Source: Symsagittifera roscoffensis
Lineage: Eukaryota; Xenacoelomorpha; Acoela; Convolutidae
Length of the DNA stretch: 64,000 nt
Reading direction: 5' to 3'
Assembly: GCF_963678635.1 (NCBI RefSeq)
Contig: NC_087064.1
Span: forward strand, 17,353,802-17,417,801
Part shown: piece after piece, positions 37,738 to 50,383 of the stretch
How the letters are laid out: every line of letters starts with the position of its first letter
Position numbering within the stretch: the first letter of the stretch is position 1
Made by a program: the position numbers and the translations under genes
Notes under the pieces: generated by a model
The model's database searches: none
Seen by the model: the letters and a program-made list of their open reading frames with translations, nothing else
What the model was told of the DNA's origin: nothing

Positions 37738-40700
37738 TGAAAAACTGAAGGTCTCAGGGGTGTAGAACGCTAGTTTGGAAATAGAGGAGTGGTCGCACAG
37801 CTTCATTCCAGTTTTAACCCCAAATTGTAAACCCAAATTTTTAGCCCCAAACTATGACCCAAAATGTAAACGAGCTCAAAATGAGGTCCAAAATTGGCAA
37901 AGTTGCTTCAGTTGGCTTTTAATAAAATAAAGCTTGCTTGTAGAGCTTCCGGGATCAGACCATTCGCCTTCCCCTGAAAAATGTCTAAGAGCTACCTTAG
38001 ATGAGCTTGTTCGACCCTAGGGTGAGCTGCACGAGCTTTTGAGCAACCCTGAATACCCCTATTTTGAGCGGAAAAATGAAGGTCTCAGGTGAGTAGAACT
38101 CTTGCTTTGACACGAAGGAGTGGTCGCACAGCTTCGACCGATTCTCAGCGAAGTTAGATATAGATAATCCTTAGCTGCATGCAAGAAATGGGAGCTGTGT
38201 AATCAGTGGTTCAAAACCTATTACCCGAACCGTAAACAAGCTTAAACTGAGGACCAAAACTCGCAAGGTTGCTTCAGTTGGCTTTTAAATTAACAAAGAT
38301 TGCTTGTAGAGCTTCCGGGATAGGCCCATTCGCTTTCTCGTGAAAAGTAAATCTAAAAAATTAACCTAGATGAGCTTGTTCAACCCTAGGGTGAGCTGTA
38401 CGAGCTTTTGAGCAAACCTGAAAAAACCTAATTTAAGCTCGAAACTGAAGGTCTCAGGGCGTAGAATGCTTGTTTGTAAATAAAGGAGTGATCACACAGC
38501 TTCGACCCAATAATAGCGAAGCTAGATATGGATGATGGTTAGTTGCTCGAAAAAAAAAGAGCTGCGCAATCAGTGGTTCAAAAGTTATGTCCCAAATCGT
38601 AAACAAGCTCAAACTGGAGTCCAAAACTGGCAAGGTTGCTTCAGGTGGCTTTTAAGTTAACAAAGCTTGTGCTCGTAGAGCTTCCGGAACAGCTCATATG
38701 CTACCTCGTAAAAAAGCCTAAGAGCTACCTTAGATGAGCTTGTTTAAACCTAGGGTGACTGGACGAGCTTCTGAGCAACCCCGAAGACCCCTATTTTGAG
38801 CTCGAAAATGAAGGTCTCAGTGGCGTAGAAATCTTGCTTGGGAATAAAGGAAAGCTCGCAGGGCTTCAATCTAATCTTAGCAAATTAGATATGGTTGACG
38901 GTTACCTGCTCGCAAAAAAATGGGTTTGCGCAATCAGTGGTTCATAAGTAATGCCTCAAATTGTAAAAAAAGCTCAAAGTGAGGTCCAAAACTGGCAAAG
39001 TTGATTGAGTTGGCTTTCAAAGTAACAAATCGTGCTTGTAGAGCTTCCGGAACAGCTCATATGCTACCTCGTAAAAAAGCCTAAGAGCTACCTTAGATGA
39101 GCTTGTTTAAACCTAGGGTGACTGGACGAGCTTCTGAGCAACCCCGAAGACCCCTATTTTGAGCTCGAAAATGAAGGTCTCAGTGGCGTAGAAATCTTGC
39201 TTGGGAAAAAAGGAGTGTTCGCAGGGCTTCAATCCAATCTTAGCAAATTAGATATGGTTAACGGTTAGCTGCTCGCAAATAATGGGGGCTACGCAATCAG
39301 TGGTTCAAAATTTATGCCTCAAACTGTAAAAAAGCTCAAAGTGAGGTCCAAAACTGGCAAAGTTGATTGAGTTGGCTTTTAAAGTAACAAATCGTGCTTG
39401 TAGAGCTTCCGGAACAGCTCATATGCTACCTCGTAAAAAATTCTAAGAGCTACCTAAGATGAGCTTGTTCAAACCTATGGGTGACTGGACGAGCTTGTTA
39501 GCAACCCTGAAGACCTCTAATTTGAGCTGAGAATTGAAGGTCTCAGGGGTGTAGAACGCTTGTTTGGGCATGAAGGAGTGATCGCACAGCTTCGACCTAA
39601 TCTTGGCGAAGTTAGATATGGATATTGCTTAGATTCTCCCGAATGATGGGAGATGTGCAATCAGTCGTTCAAAAGTTATGACCCAAATAGTAAATATGCT
39701 CAAACTGAGGTCCAAAACTGGCAAAAATGCTTCAGTTGGCTTTTAAGATAACAAAAGTTGCTCATAGAGCTTTCGGGACACACCCATTTGCTTTCTCATT
39801 AAAAATAAGTCTAAGAGCGACCTTGTGTGAACCTGTTTTACCTTAGGTTGAGCTGCACGAGCTTCTGAGCAACTCTGAAGACCTCTAATTTGAGCAGAAA
39901 AATGAAGGTCTCAGGGGTGTAGATCGCTTGTTTGGGCATGAAGCAGTGATCGCACAGCTTCGACCTAATCTTAGCGAAGTTAGATATGGATATTGCTTAG
40001 ATGCTCCCGAATGATGGGAGATGTGTAATCAGTCGTTCAAAAGTTATGACCCAAATAGTAAATATGCTCAAACTGAGGTCCAAAACTGGCAAAGTTGCTT
40101 CAGTTGGATTTTAAGATAACAAAAGTTACTCATAGAGCTTTCGGGACACACCCATTTGCTTTCTCGTTAAAAATAAGTCTAAGAGAGACCTTAGATGAAC
40201 CTGTTCTACCTTAGGTTGAGCTGCACGAGCTTCTGAGCAACCCTGAAGACCTCTAATTTGAGCTGAAAAATGAAGGTCTCCATGGTGTAGAACGCTTGTT
40301 TGGGCATGAAGCAGTGATCGCACAGATTCGACCTAATCTTAGCGAAGTTAGATATGGATATTGCTTAGATGCTCCCGAATGATGGGAGATGTGCAATTAG
40401 TCGTTCAAAAGTTATGACCCAAATTGTATACAAGCTCAAACTGAGATCCAAAACTGGCAAAGTTGCTTGAGTTGGCTTTTACGATAACAGAAGTTGCTCA
40501 TAGAGCTTTCGGGACAGACCCATTCGCTTTCTCGTGAAAAAATAGGTTTTAAAATGACCTTAGATGAGCTTGTTTCAACTTAGGGTGAGCTGCACGAGCT
40601 TGTGAGCAACCCTGAATACCCCTAATTTGAGCTGAAAAATTAAGGTCTCAGGTGGGTTGAATGCTTGTTTGGACACGAAGGAGTGGTCGCACAGCTTCGA

Positions 40701-43700
40701 CCGATTCTCAGCAAAACTATAAATAAAAATGCTTAGCTGCATGCAAGAGACGGGAGATGTGCAATCAGTCCTTCAAAAATATGACCCCAATTGTAAACAA
40801 GCTCAAACTGAGATCCAAAACTGGCAAAGTTGCTTCAGTTGGATTTTAAGATAACAAAAGTTGCTCATAGAGCTTTCGGGACAGACCCATTCGCTTTCTC
40901 GTGAAAAAATAGGTTTTAAAATGACCTTAGATGAGCTTGTTTCAACTTAGGGTGAGCTGCACGAGCTTGTGAGCAACCCTGAATACCCCTAATTTGAGCT
41001 GAAAAATTAAGGTCTCAGGTGGGTTGAATGCTTGTTTGGACACGAAGGAGTGGTCGCACAAATTCGACCGATTCTCAGCAAAACTATATATAAAAAATGC
41101 TTAGTTGCATGCAAGAGACGGGAGATGTGCAATCAGTCCTTCAAAAATATGACCCCAATTGTAAACAAGCTCAAACTGAGATCCAAAACTGGCAAAGTTG
41201 CTTCAGTTGGATTTTAAGATAACAAAAGTTGCTCATAGTGCTTTCGGGACACACCCATTTGCTTTCTCGTTAAAACTAAGTCTAAGAGCGACCTTAGATG
41301 AATCTGTTTTACCTTAGGTTGAGCTGTACGAGCTTCTGAGCAACCCTGAAGACCTCTAATTTGAGCTGAAAAATGAAGGTCTCAGGGGTGTAGAACGCTT
41401 GTTTGGGCATGAAGCAGTGATCGCACAGCTTCGACCTAATCTCAGCGAAGTTAGATATGGATATTGCTTAGATGCTCCCGAATGATGGGAGATGTGCAAT
41501 TAGTCGTTCAAAAGTTATGACCCAAATTGCAAACAAGCTCAAACTGAGATCCAAAACTGGCAAAGTTGCTTCAGTTGGATTTTAAGATAACAAAAGTTGC
41601 TCATAGAGCTTTCGGGACACACCCATTTGCTTTCTCGTTAAAAATAAGTCTAAGAGAGACCTTAGATGAACCTATTTTACCTTAGGTTGAGCTGCACGAG
41701 CTTCTGAGCAACTCTGAAGACCTCTAATTTGAGCTGAAAAATGAAGGTCTCCATGGTGTAGAACGCTTGTTTGGGCATGAAGCAGTGATCGCACAGATTC
41801 GACCTAATCTTAGCGAAGTTAGATATGGATATTGCTTAGATGCTCCCGAATGATGGGAGATGTGCAATTAGTCGTTCAAAAGTTATGACCCAAATTGTAT
41901 ACAAGCTCAAACTGAGATCCAAAACTGGCAAAGTTGCTTCAGTTGGCTTTTACGATAACAGAAGTTGCTCATAGAGCTTTCGGGACAGACCCATTCGCTT
42001 TCTCGTGAAAAAATAGGTTTTAAAATGACCTTAGATGAGCTTGTTTCAACTTAGGGTGAGCTGCACGAGCTTGTGAGCAACCCTGAATACCCCTAATTTG
42101 AGCTGAAAAATTAAGGTCTCAGGTGGGTTGAATGCTTGTTTGGACAGGAAGGAGTGGTCGCACAGCTTCGACCGATTCTCAGCAAAACTATATATAAAAA
42201 ATGCTTAGCTGCATGCAAGAGACGGGAGATGTGCAATCAGTCCTTCAAAAATATGACCCCAATTGTAAACAAGCTCAAACTGAGATCCAAAACTGGCAAA
42301 GTTGCTTCAGTTGGATTTTAAGATAACAAAAGTTGCTCATAGAGCTTTCGGGACAGACCCATTCGCTTTCTCGTGAAAAAATAGGTTTTAAAATGACCTT
42401 AGATGAGCTTGTTTCAACTTAGGGTGAGCTGCACGAGCTTGTGAGCAACCCTGAATACCCCTAATTTGAGCTGAAAAATTAAGGTCTCAGGTGGGTTGAA
42501 TGCTTGTTTGGACACGAAGGAGTGGTCGCACAGCTTCGACCGATTCTCAGCAAAATTATATATAAAAAATGCTTAGCTGCATGCAAGAGACGGGAGATGT
42601 GCAATCAGTCCTTCAAAAATATGACCCCAATTGTAAACAAGCTCAAACTGAGATCCAAAACTGGCAAAGTTGCTTCAGTTGGATTTTAAGATAACAAAAG
42701 TTGCTCATAGAGCTTTCGGGACACACCCATTTGCTTTCTCGTTAAAAATAAGTCTAAGAGCGACCTTAGATGAATCTGTTTTACCTTAGGTTGAGCTGCA
42801 CGAGCTTCTGAGCAACCCTGAAGACCTCTAATTTGAGCTGAAAAATGAAGGTCTCAGGGGTGTAGAACGCTTGTTTGGGCATGAAGCAGTGATCGCACAG
42901 CTTCGACCTAATCTTAGCGAAGTTAGATATGGATATTGCTTAGATGCTCCCGAATGATGGGAGATGTGCAATTAGTCGTTCAAAAGTTATGACCCAAATT
43001 GTAAACAAGCTCAAACTGAGATCCAAAACTGGCAAAGTTGCTTCAGTTGGATTTTAAGATAACAAAAGTTGCTCATAGAGCTTTCGGGACACACCCATTT
43101 GCTTTCTCGTTAAAAATATGTCTAGGAGTGGCCTTAGATGAACCTGTTTTACCTTAGGTTGAGCTGCACCAGCTTGTGAGAAACCCTGAAGACCTCTATT
43201 TTGAGCTGAGAAGTGAAGGTATCAGTGACGAGAACGCTTGTTTGGGCATGGAGGAGGGATCGCACAGCTTCGACCTAATCTTAGCGAAGCTAGATATGGA
43301 TACTGATTAGATGCTCCCGAATGATGAAGATGTGCAATTAGTCGTTCAAAAGTTATGACTCAAATTGTAAACAAGCTCAAACCGAGATCCAAAACTGGCA
43401 AAGTTTCTTCAGTTGGCTTTTACGATAACAGAAGTTGCTCATAGAGCTTTCGGGACAGACCCATTCGCTTTCTCGTGAAAAGATAGGTGTAACAATGACC
43501 TACGATGAGCTTTTTTTAACTTAGGGTGAGCTGCACGAGCTTGTGAGCAACCCTGAATACCCCTAATTTGAGCTGAAAAATTAAGGTCTCAGGTGGGTTG
43601 AATGCTTGTTTGGACACGAAGGAGTGGTCGCACAGCTTCGACCAAACTTAGCGAAGTTAGATATGGATATTGCTTAGATGCTCCCGAATGATGGGAGATG

Positions 43701-46430
43701 TGCAATCAGTCGTTCAAAAGTTATGATCCAAATAGTAAATATGCTCAAACTGAGGTCCAAAACTGGCAAAAATGCTTCAGTTGGCTTTTAAGATAACAAA
43801 AGTTGCTCATAGAGCTTTCGGGACACACCCATTTGCTTTCTCGTGAAAAATAAATCTAAGCGCGACCTTAGATGAACCTGTTTTTACCTTAGGTTGAGCT
43901 GCACGAGCTTCTGAGCAACCCTGAAGACCTCTAATTTGAGCTAAAAAATGAAGGTCTCATGGGTGTAGAACGCTTGTTTGGGCATGAAGCAGTGATCGCA
44001 CAGTTTCGACCTAATCTGAGCGAAGTTAGATATGGATAGTGCTTAGATGCTCCCGAATGATGGGAGATGTGCAATTAGTCGTTCAAAAGTTATGACCCAA
44101 ATTGTAAACAAGCTCAAACTGAGATCCAAAACTGGCAAAAATGCTTCAGTTGGATTTTAAGATAACAAAAGTTGCTCATAGAGCTTTCGGGTTACACCCA
44201 TTTGCTTTCTCGTTAAAAATAAATCTAAGAGTGACCTTAGATCAACCTGTTTTACCTTAGGTTGAGCTGCACGAGCTTCTGAGCAACCCTGAAAACCTCT
44301 AATTTGAGCTGAAAAATGAAGGTCTCAGGGGTGTAGAACGCTTGTTTGGGCATGCAGCAGTGATCGCACAGCTTCGACCAAAATTAGCGAAGTTAGATAT
44401 GGATATTGCTTAGATGCTCCCGAATGATGGGAGATGTGCAATTAGTCGTTCAAAAGTTATGACCCAAATTGTAAACAAGCTCAAACTGAGATCCAAAACT
44501 GGCAAAGTTGCTTCAGTTGGCTTTTAGGATAACAGAAGTTGCCCATAGAGTTTTCGGGACAGACCCATTCGATTTCTCGTGAAAAAATGGGTTTAAAAAT
44601 GACCTTAGATGAGCTTGTTTTAACTTAGGGTGAGCTGCACGAGCTTGTGAGCAACCCTGAATACCCCTAATTTAAGCTGAAAAATTAAGGTCTCAGGTGG
44701 GTTGAATGCTTGTTTGGACACGAAGGAGTGGTCGCACAGCTTCGACCGATTCTCAGCAAAACTATATATAAAAATGCTTAGCTGCATGCAAGAGACGGGA
44801 GATGTGCAATCAGTCCTTCAAAAATATGACCCCAATTGTAAACAAGCTCAAACTGAGATCCAAAACTGGCAAAGTTGCTTCAGTTGGATTTTAAGATAAC
44901 AAAAGTTGCTCATAGAGCTTTCGGGACAGACCCATTCGCTTTCTCGTGAAAAAATAGGTTTTAAAATGACCTTAGATGAGTTTGTTTCAACTTAGGGTGA
45001 GCTGCACGAGCTTGTGAGCAACCCTGAATACCCCTAATTTAAGCTGAAAAATTAAGGTCTCAGGTGGGTTGAATGCTTGTTTGGACACGAAGGAGTGGTC
45101 GCACAGCTTCGACCGATTCTCAGCAAAACTATATATAAAAATGCTTAGCTGCATGCAAGAGACGGGAGATGTGCAATCAGTCCTTCAAAAATATGACCCC
45201 AATTGTAAACAAGCTCAAAATGCGGTCCAAAACTGAAAAGTTGCTTCAGTTGGCTTTTAAGATAACAAAATTTGCTCATAGAGCTTTCGCGACACACCCA
45301 TTTGCTTTCTCGTTAAAAATAAGTCTAAGAGCGACCTTAGATGAACCTGTTTTACCTTAGGTTGAGCTGCACGAGCTTCTGAGCAACCCTGAAGACCTCT
45401 AATTTGAGCTGAAAAATGAAGGTCTCAGGGGTGTAGAACGCTTGTTTGGGCATGAAGCAGTGATCGCACAGCTTCGACCTAATCTTAGCGAAGTTAGATA
45501 TAGATATTGCTTAGATGCTCCCGAATGATGGGAGATGTGCAATTAGTCGTTCAAAAATTATGACCCATATTGTAAACAAGCTCAAAATGAGTTCCAAATC
45601 TGGCAAAATTGATTCAGTTGGCTTTTAAAATAACAAAATTTTGCCTGTATAGCTTCCAAGACAAGCCCATTTGCTTTCTCGTGACAAATATGTCTAAAGA
45701 ATTACCTTAGATGAGCTTGTTTGACCCTAGGGTGAGCTGCATGAGCTTTTGAGCAACCCTGAATACCCCTATTTTGAGCGGAAAAATGATGGTCTCAGGG
45801 GAGTAGAACGCTTGTTTGGACACAAAGGAATGATCGTACAGCTTCGACCTGATCTTAGCGATGTTGGATATGGATTATGTTTAGCTTTTCGCAAGAGATG
45901 GGAACTGTGCAATTAGTGGTTCAAAAGTTATGATTCAAATTGTAAACAAGCTCAAAATGAAGTCCAAACTGGCAAAGTGGCTTCAGTTGGATTTTAAGAT
46001 AACAAAAGTTGCTCATAGAGCTTTCGGGACATAACCATTTGCTTTCTCGTAAAAATTCGTCTAAGAAAGACTTTAGATGAGCTTATTTTACCTTGGGGTG
46101 AGCTGCACGAGCTTGCGAGCAACCCGGAATACCCCTATTTTGAGCGGAAAATGAAGGTCTCAGGGGGGTAGAACGCTTTTTTGGACACAAAGGAGTGGTC
46201 GCACAGCTTCGACCGATTATCAAGGAAATTAGATGAAAATCATGTTGAGCTGCATGCAAGAGATGGGAACTGTGCGATCAGTCGTTCAAAATTTATGGCC
46301 CTAATTGTAAACAAGCTCAAAATGAGGTCCAAAACTGGCAAAGTTGCTTCATTTGGCTTTTAAGTTAACAAAGCTTGCTCGTAGAGTTTCCGAGATAAAC
46401 CCATTCATTTCCTCGTGAAAAATAAAATCT
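37738..46430. repeat. Satellite array 3, ~367-bp monomer
   Basis: This array holds about 24 monomers, judged by length. Diverged monomers next to the spacer (about 37738-39500) and the E/F cluster to about 42740 copy 14702-19700 at an offset of about 23,037 bp. From about 42740 to 45560 the array continues with extra E/F monomers that have no collinear counterpart in array 2. At about 45560-46080 there is a short patch of A-type monomer matching about 21040-21560. The terminal monomer is diverged and gives way near 46430 to spacer-family sequence. Confidence 0.96.
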
Positions 46431-46965
46431 CACAGTACCCCATGCAAAAGTAACTTTTGCTCAGGAGTTAGGTCAAACCCCATGCAAAACATGATTGGTT
46501 AAATAATTTTAGTCTTTGAGTTAAGGAGCCTCAGATATTTGAGTTTCTGAGTTTTTGCTGAAAAAAGGCATTTTTGTCTTTTTTTGACAATATTCCCTTT
46601 AGGTCAATGGAAAGGGATCAAGAGCCCTGTATCGGTTAGAGCACACCTATTGCAAGCCTTGGAATCAAAATGACGCGTTTTGGTATCATAAGTTGAAATT
46701 CTGGAAGAAAAAATACAGTTCGCGAAAGAGTTTTCGGCTAAGAACGATGTGTGGAAATCATGTAGCTCGGCAACCACTTGGATTTTTTCTAACTTTCTTT
46801 AGCTCGTTGGAAACACCGTTCATTGGGCTAACGTTTCTGCATCAAAACAATTTTCGAAAACTTTTTTAAAAATTCGATAAATTTCGGGAAATCCGAAATT
46901 TTCCCAAAAACGGGACCAAGAAGTTCACGGGCAGGATCAAAAAATGACTTTTTTGAATATAAGTT
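46431..46965. repeat. Partial spacer-family unit capping the satellite block
   Basis: This is homologous to spacer sequence around 13250-13620 and 14580-14700. It shares GTCTTTGAGTTAAGGAGCC, TTTGAGTTTCTGAGTTTTTG, AGAGCCCTGTATCGGTTAGA, ATCAAAATGACGCGTTTTGG, TCATGTAGCTCGGCAACC and a GGGCTAACGTTTCTGC block. It ends with GGCAGGATCAAAAAATGACTT, which resembles the spacer/array junction near 14690. It is more diverged from spacers 1 and 2 than they are from each other. The satellite block is therefore bounded on this side by the same family that separates its arrays. Confidence 0.85.
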
Positions 46966-47069
46966 TATGTGTATTGTAGAGCAACCCAAGACAAGTATAC
47001 ATGCCAAGTCTCATCCTCCTACGATGTGTTTAAACTTTGGTTCTTCGGGAATCTGAGATGACCCTGTTG
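46966..47069. other. Short unique AT-rich stretch
   Basis: These bases sit between the capping spacer unit and the start of the low-copy segmental duplication. I see no ORF, repeat or RNA signal in them. Confidence 0.5.
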
Positions 47070-49335
47070 AAGACAATATGTTAGCAAGCTGGCGAACAAT
47101 ATAATTTTGCTGTTCAATTGTGATTTTTTTCCGCAAGAAAACAAACGAGATTGAAGCAAGTAGCTTGAACAATTCACAAAAGCATCATTGAAAATCAAGA
47201 AAATGGCGTGTTTCTTTAAAGAAATGTGTGTTCATGAAATATCAATAGTCCAAATCTCAGATGTTATATTGTGGAAAATCAGATTCATACGTCAATTCAG
47301 TTAGAAATTACAGGCTTTTGAAAGGTGTCTTGGTTTTGGATTACCTTGAAATAATGCATAATTCTTAATTTCTGCAAAAAAAAAACAGATTGAAAACCAA
47401 ATCCAGTTGGTAAAATTCTTCTGGTTTCTTCGCATTCGTGCTACTTTGCTACTTACTCTATATCTTGAAATTATTTAATTTTTTGTGTTAAGTTCTTGTG
47501 ACTATTGCGAGAGCAAGAGAGTGACTTGTAAGGAAACAAGTTTTATTCAAGCAAAGAACTTTTCTAACAAAAATTGAACTTGTTTTATCAATGAAACTAA
47601 ACAATTTTCAGATTATTTCCCACTTGACCTGGAGTTAACGTGGTCGCTTTTGAAACGTGAGTTCTGGTGTCCGATCGAGCAGGATCTTGTTTTTTCATTC
47701 TATTTAAAATTGTAATAAAAACGGTAAAAATTGAACTGTCGAATATTTGTTCGTATGTTTAAGAATTGTCAGATAAAGTGACAAATCGCGGGCTTCTCTG
47801 CAGCTGCAAGCAAGTATCATGGTAGATACAAGTGTTTTTCAATATAGTTCTGGTGTAACTTGAAACTTTTCAAGTTTTTTTATTAAATCATTTGTTTTTT
47901 GGCTTAACTGGTGCTTGTTCAAAAACTATCAGACGGCTTTGTTTCCATTATTACTTTTAAATATTAATTTCAAAATTTCATAATTAATTTTGAAAGCAAA
48001 AAAAAAGTGTGGGATTGGATTTTCTATTTCATTGGTTATAATTTGAGACCGTTCAAAAACTTTTTTTTTGCAAAAAAAAAAAAAAACATTTTTTTTTTCT
48101 CGAAAACTACTCAACTTATTTTTGCATCACTATATATTTCTGCATCACTATATACAGCCTTCTCAAAGTCTCTCAGAAAGTATTTGACCCCTATTTTGGG
48201 TTTTGTTTGACCCCTACTTTGTCTGAGATTGTAGATTTGATAAAAATAATGAGTAATAAAGACCCAAGTGTTTTTACCCAAAAAGATATTGCCCTCAGAA
48301 AAGTCAAAATTTGATTGTTTTTACCAATTTGAATACTTTTTGAATCCTCAAAAACTACCCTATTGAATCTAAGACTTTGCTTTCAAATAAAATAACAAGT
48401 TGCGTGAATTTCATCTGCATCAGCGAGTACGCTTGTTTTTTTTTTTCAAAGTACATTTTTTTTTCGGAGGAATCGAACTTTTGATTTGTTTTCAGTTCCT
48501 TATGCTTTCTGATGTTTCTCGAACACTACTCTCCCAAATCTTTGATAATTTTTCTGCATCAGCGGTTACGCTCGAAATTTTTAATTATAATTCAAAAAGT
48601 GAAATTTTTTACTGCTATAACGCTTTTTCAAACTATTTAAATTTTCTCAAAAATTATTCTTCCAAACGAAAAATTTCTTGGTTTAATCCAAAGAACATGG
48701 AGGCTCATTTGAATAAACGAGTACACTCAAATGATTTTTTCACACAAAATTTTATGTGTCTTTTACTCAAAAATGTATGTGTTGTGACTTCGGAGGCGTC
48801 AAAATTTTAATTTTTTTTTCCGTTTCATGAAAACTTTTAAATTTTATTGGTAATGATTAGGCCAAATCTGACATCATGGACTAATCAAAACAAGAGGCCT
48901 AAATTTATAATTAGTTACGGCCAATTAGAAAAATATTGTGGACTTCAAAAAAGTCAAAATTTTGAACTTTCGATTGTTTTTTAGAAACTTGTTGACTTTT
49001 CCTAAAAATTAGCCCATCAAAACTGAGGTCAAAAACTCAGACAAAATAACTAGTTGCGATTAAATATTCTGCTGAAGAAGAGGAAGTTTTTTGTGAATGT
49101 GTTTTTCTTATGTTTGTGTTGCTCCGCTTCGTCTCTGGGTTCGATTCGAATCCACGTGTGCAGAACAGTTGATCAAATATTGAATAGTAAATGTTTTTTT
49201 AATAAGTTATCATAAACTGAAGGTGTGATGATCTTAATTCAATCCAAAAAATATTTCCAAAACATTACTTGGAAATTTTTTGTAATTGGAAGGGTTCTCA
49301 AAACTCAAAAAAAAACTGTCAAAATTGTAGAAAAC

Positions 49336-49520
49336 AGTAATTTTCAGATTTGCCGTTTCCAGTTTTTTGTTTGTTTTGAGTTTAAACATCAAAGTAAGTC
49401 TTTTATTGGTTGGTTCGACAATTATGGTAGTGAATGACAGTTTTCAAGGCAACTGTAGTAATTTTCAGATTTGCCGTTTCCCTGCTGACGAAGGCGTCAG
49501 TTCAAACATCAAAGTTAGTC
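49336..49520 (+). repeat. 121-bp tandem duplication with splice-site-like flanks
   Basis: AGTAATTTTCAGATTTGCCG starts at 49336 and again at 49457. In each copy TTTTCAG is followed by a 45-46 bp stretch (49348-49393 and 49469-49513) that ends CAAACATCAAA or TAAACATCAAA. That stretch runs directly into GTAAGT (49394) or GTTAGT (49514). These resemble 3' and 5' splice sites around a very small exon. No coding frame supports an exon, and no host transcript is evident, so this may simply be a duplicated AT-rich segment. Confidence 0.45.
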
Positions 49521-50224
49521 AAGGCAACTGTAGCAGTGAAAGGCCACAAAACCGGTTTTGGACGGTTTGTATATAGTGCAAAAGAGTGTTTTTTCTCTAT
49601 ACAGAATAGGGTATATAGTTTTTTTACAGGCAAACTGGTTTTTTTAAAAGTTTTTAGGTAGACTAAATTAATTTTCAAAGGTTTTTCAACAAACCCAAAA
49701 ACGCCTTGTTATGCAAAACTGCGAAGCAGCACATGAAACTTTTAATTGACAATTTTTTGCCAAAACATTGCTTTTTTTTGCGCGTGTACTCACTTCCATA
49801 TTAGTGTGGCAGATCAGCCGAAATTTATTATGGTAAGTTTCTAGCAACCGGGTGAAGAGATGGTCGAAAAAAAAAATTTTGGGTGGAGAGATGGTCGATC
49901 CAAAAAAAGAAGGAGGGAACGCGTCAGACTTCTTTGACAACATGTGTAAAGATGACAGACTAATATGAAAAGAATCCGAAGACTTCTTTGTCAAAGAGTT
50001 GTGCAGCCGGTAGTTGTGATGTTTTTAAACAATTCACAAAACAAAACAACTCAAATAACTCAAGTGAGCTAATTTCAGACATTTGTTTCCTGGGTAGTTT
50101 GAAAACAACAGAAATATCTGCTGCACAATACCCTCTAACAAAGAAGCCCTTGAATTCTATTCAGTTAACCTATAATGCTAGTCATGATTGACATATGTTT
50201 ACAGAACAACAGCGGGTTAGATTC

Positions 50225-50383
50225 AACTACTAGCAGGCTATAAATTAAACGAATTAGCCACAAATTCATCATTAATTAAATCTGAGCGCGCAATTTAGTT
50301 AGCTAACTAACTGAGCAAATTCAAATTTATCCATCGAAAAACAGACATAAGAGCACAGCTCTAGAATTACTCAATTCAAAAAA
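50225..50383 (+). promoter_or_regulatory. Candidate promoter/5' leader of the saposin-like gene
   Basis: This block is one of the best conserved between the gene and its relic at 61285-61440. It includes TATAAAT at 50239-50245 (TATAAAT at 61298-61304 in the relic), TCTGAGCGCGCAATTT, and a CAGACATAAGAGCA element just before the start (CAGATATAAGAGCA in the relic). The ATAAGAG element lies about 35 bp upstream of the ATG, directly preceding an ACTCAATTC initiator-like stretch, so the 5' UTR may be very short. The TATA assignment is inference; no transcript evidence is available. Confidence 0.4.

Noticed and set aside
1-46430. CRISPR array or phage-type direct repeats
   Set aside because: The repeat unit is ~367 bp with no unique spacers between short repeats, and the surrounding features are eukaryotic.
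48400-48810. 136-residue ORF
   Set aside because: It opens without an ATG, is rich in Phe from T runs, has no domain, and is not conserved in the homologous interval near 59990-60290.
49130-49165. tRNA-like B box (GGGTTCGATTCGAATCC)
   Set aside because: No matching A box, anticodon arm or acceptor stem can be found upstream, so neither a tRNA gene nor a clear tRNA-derived SINE is supported.
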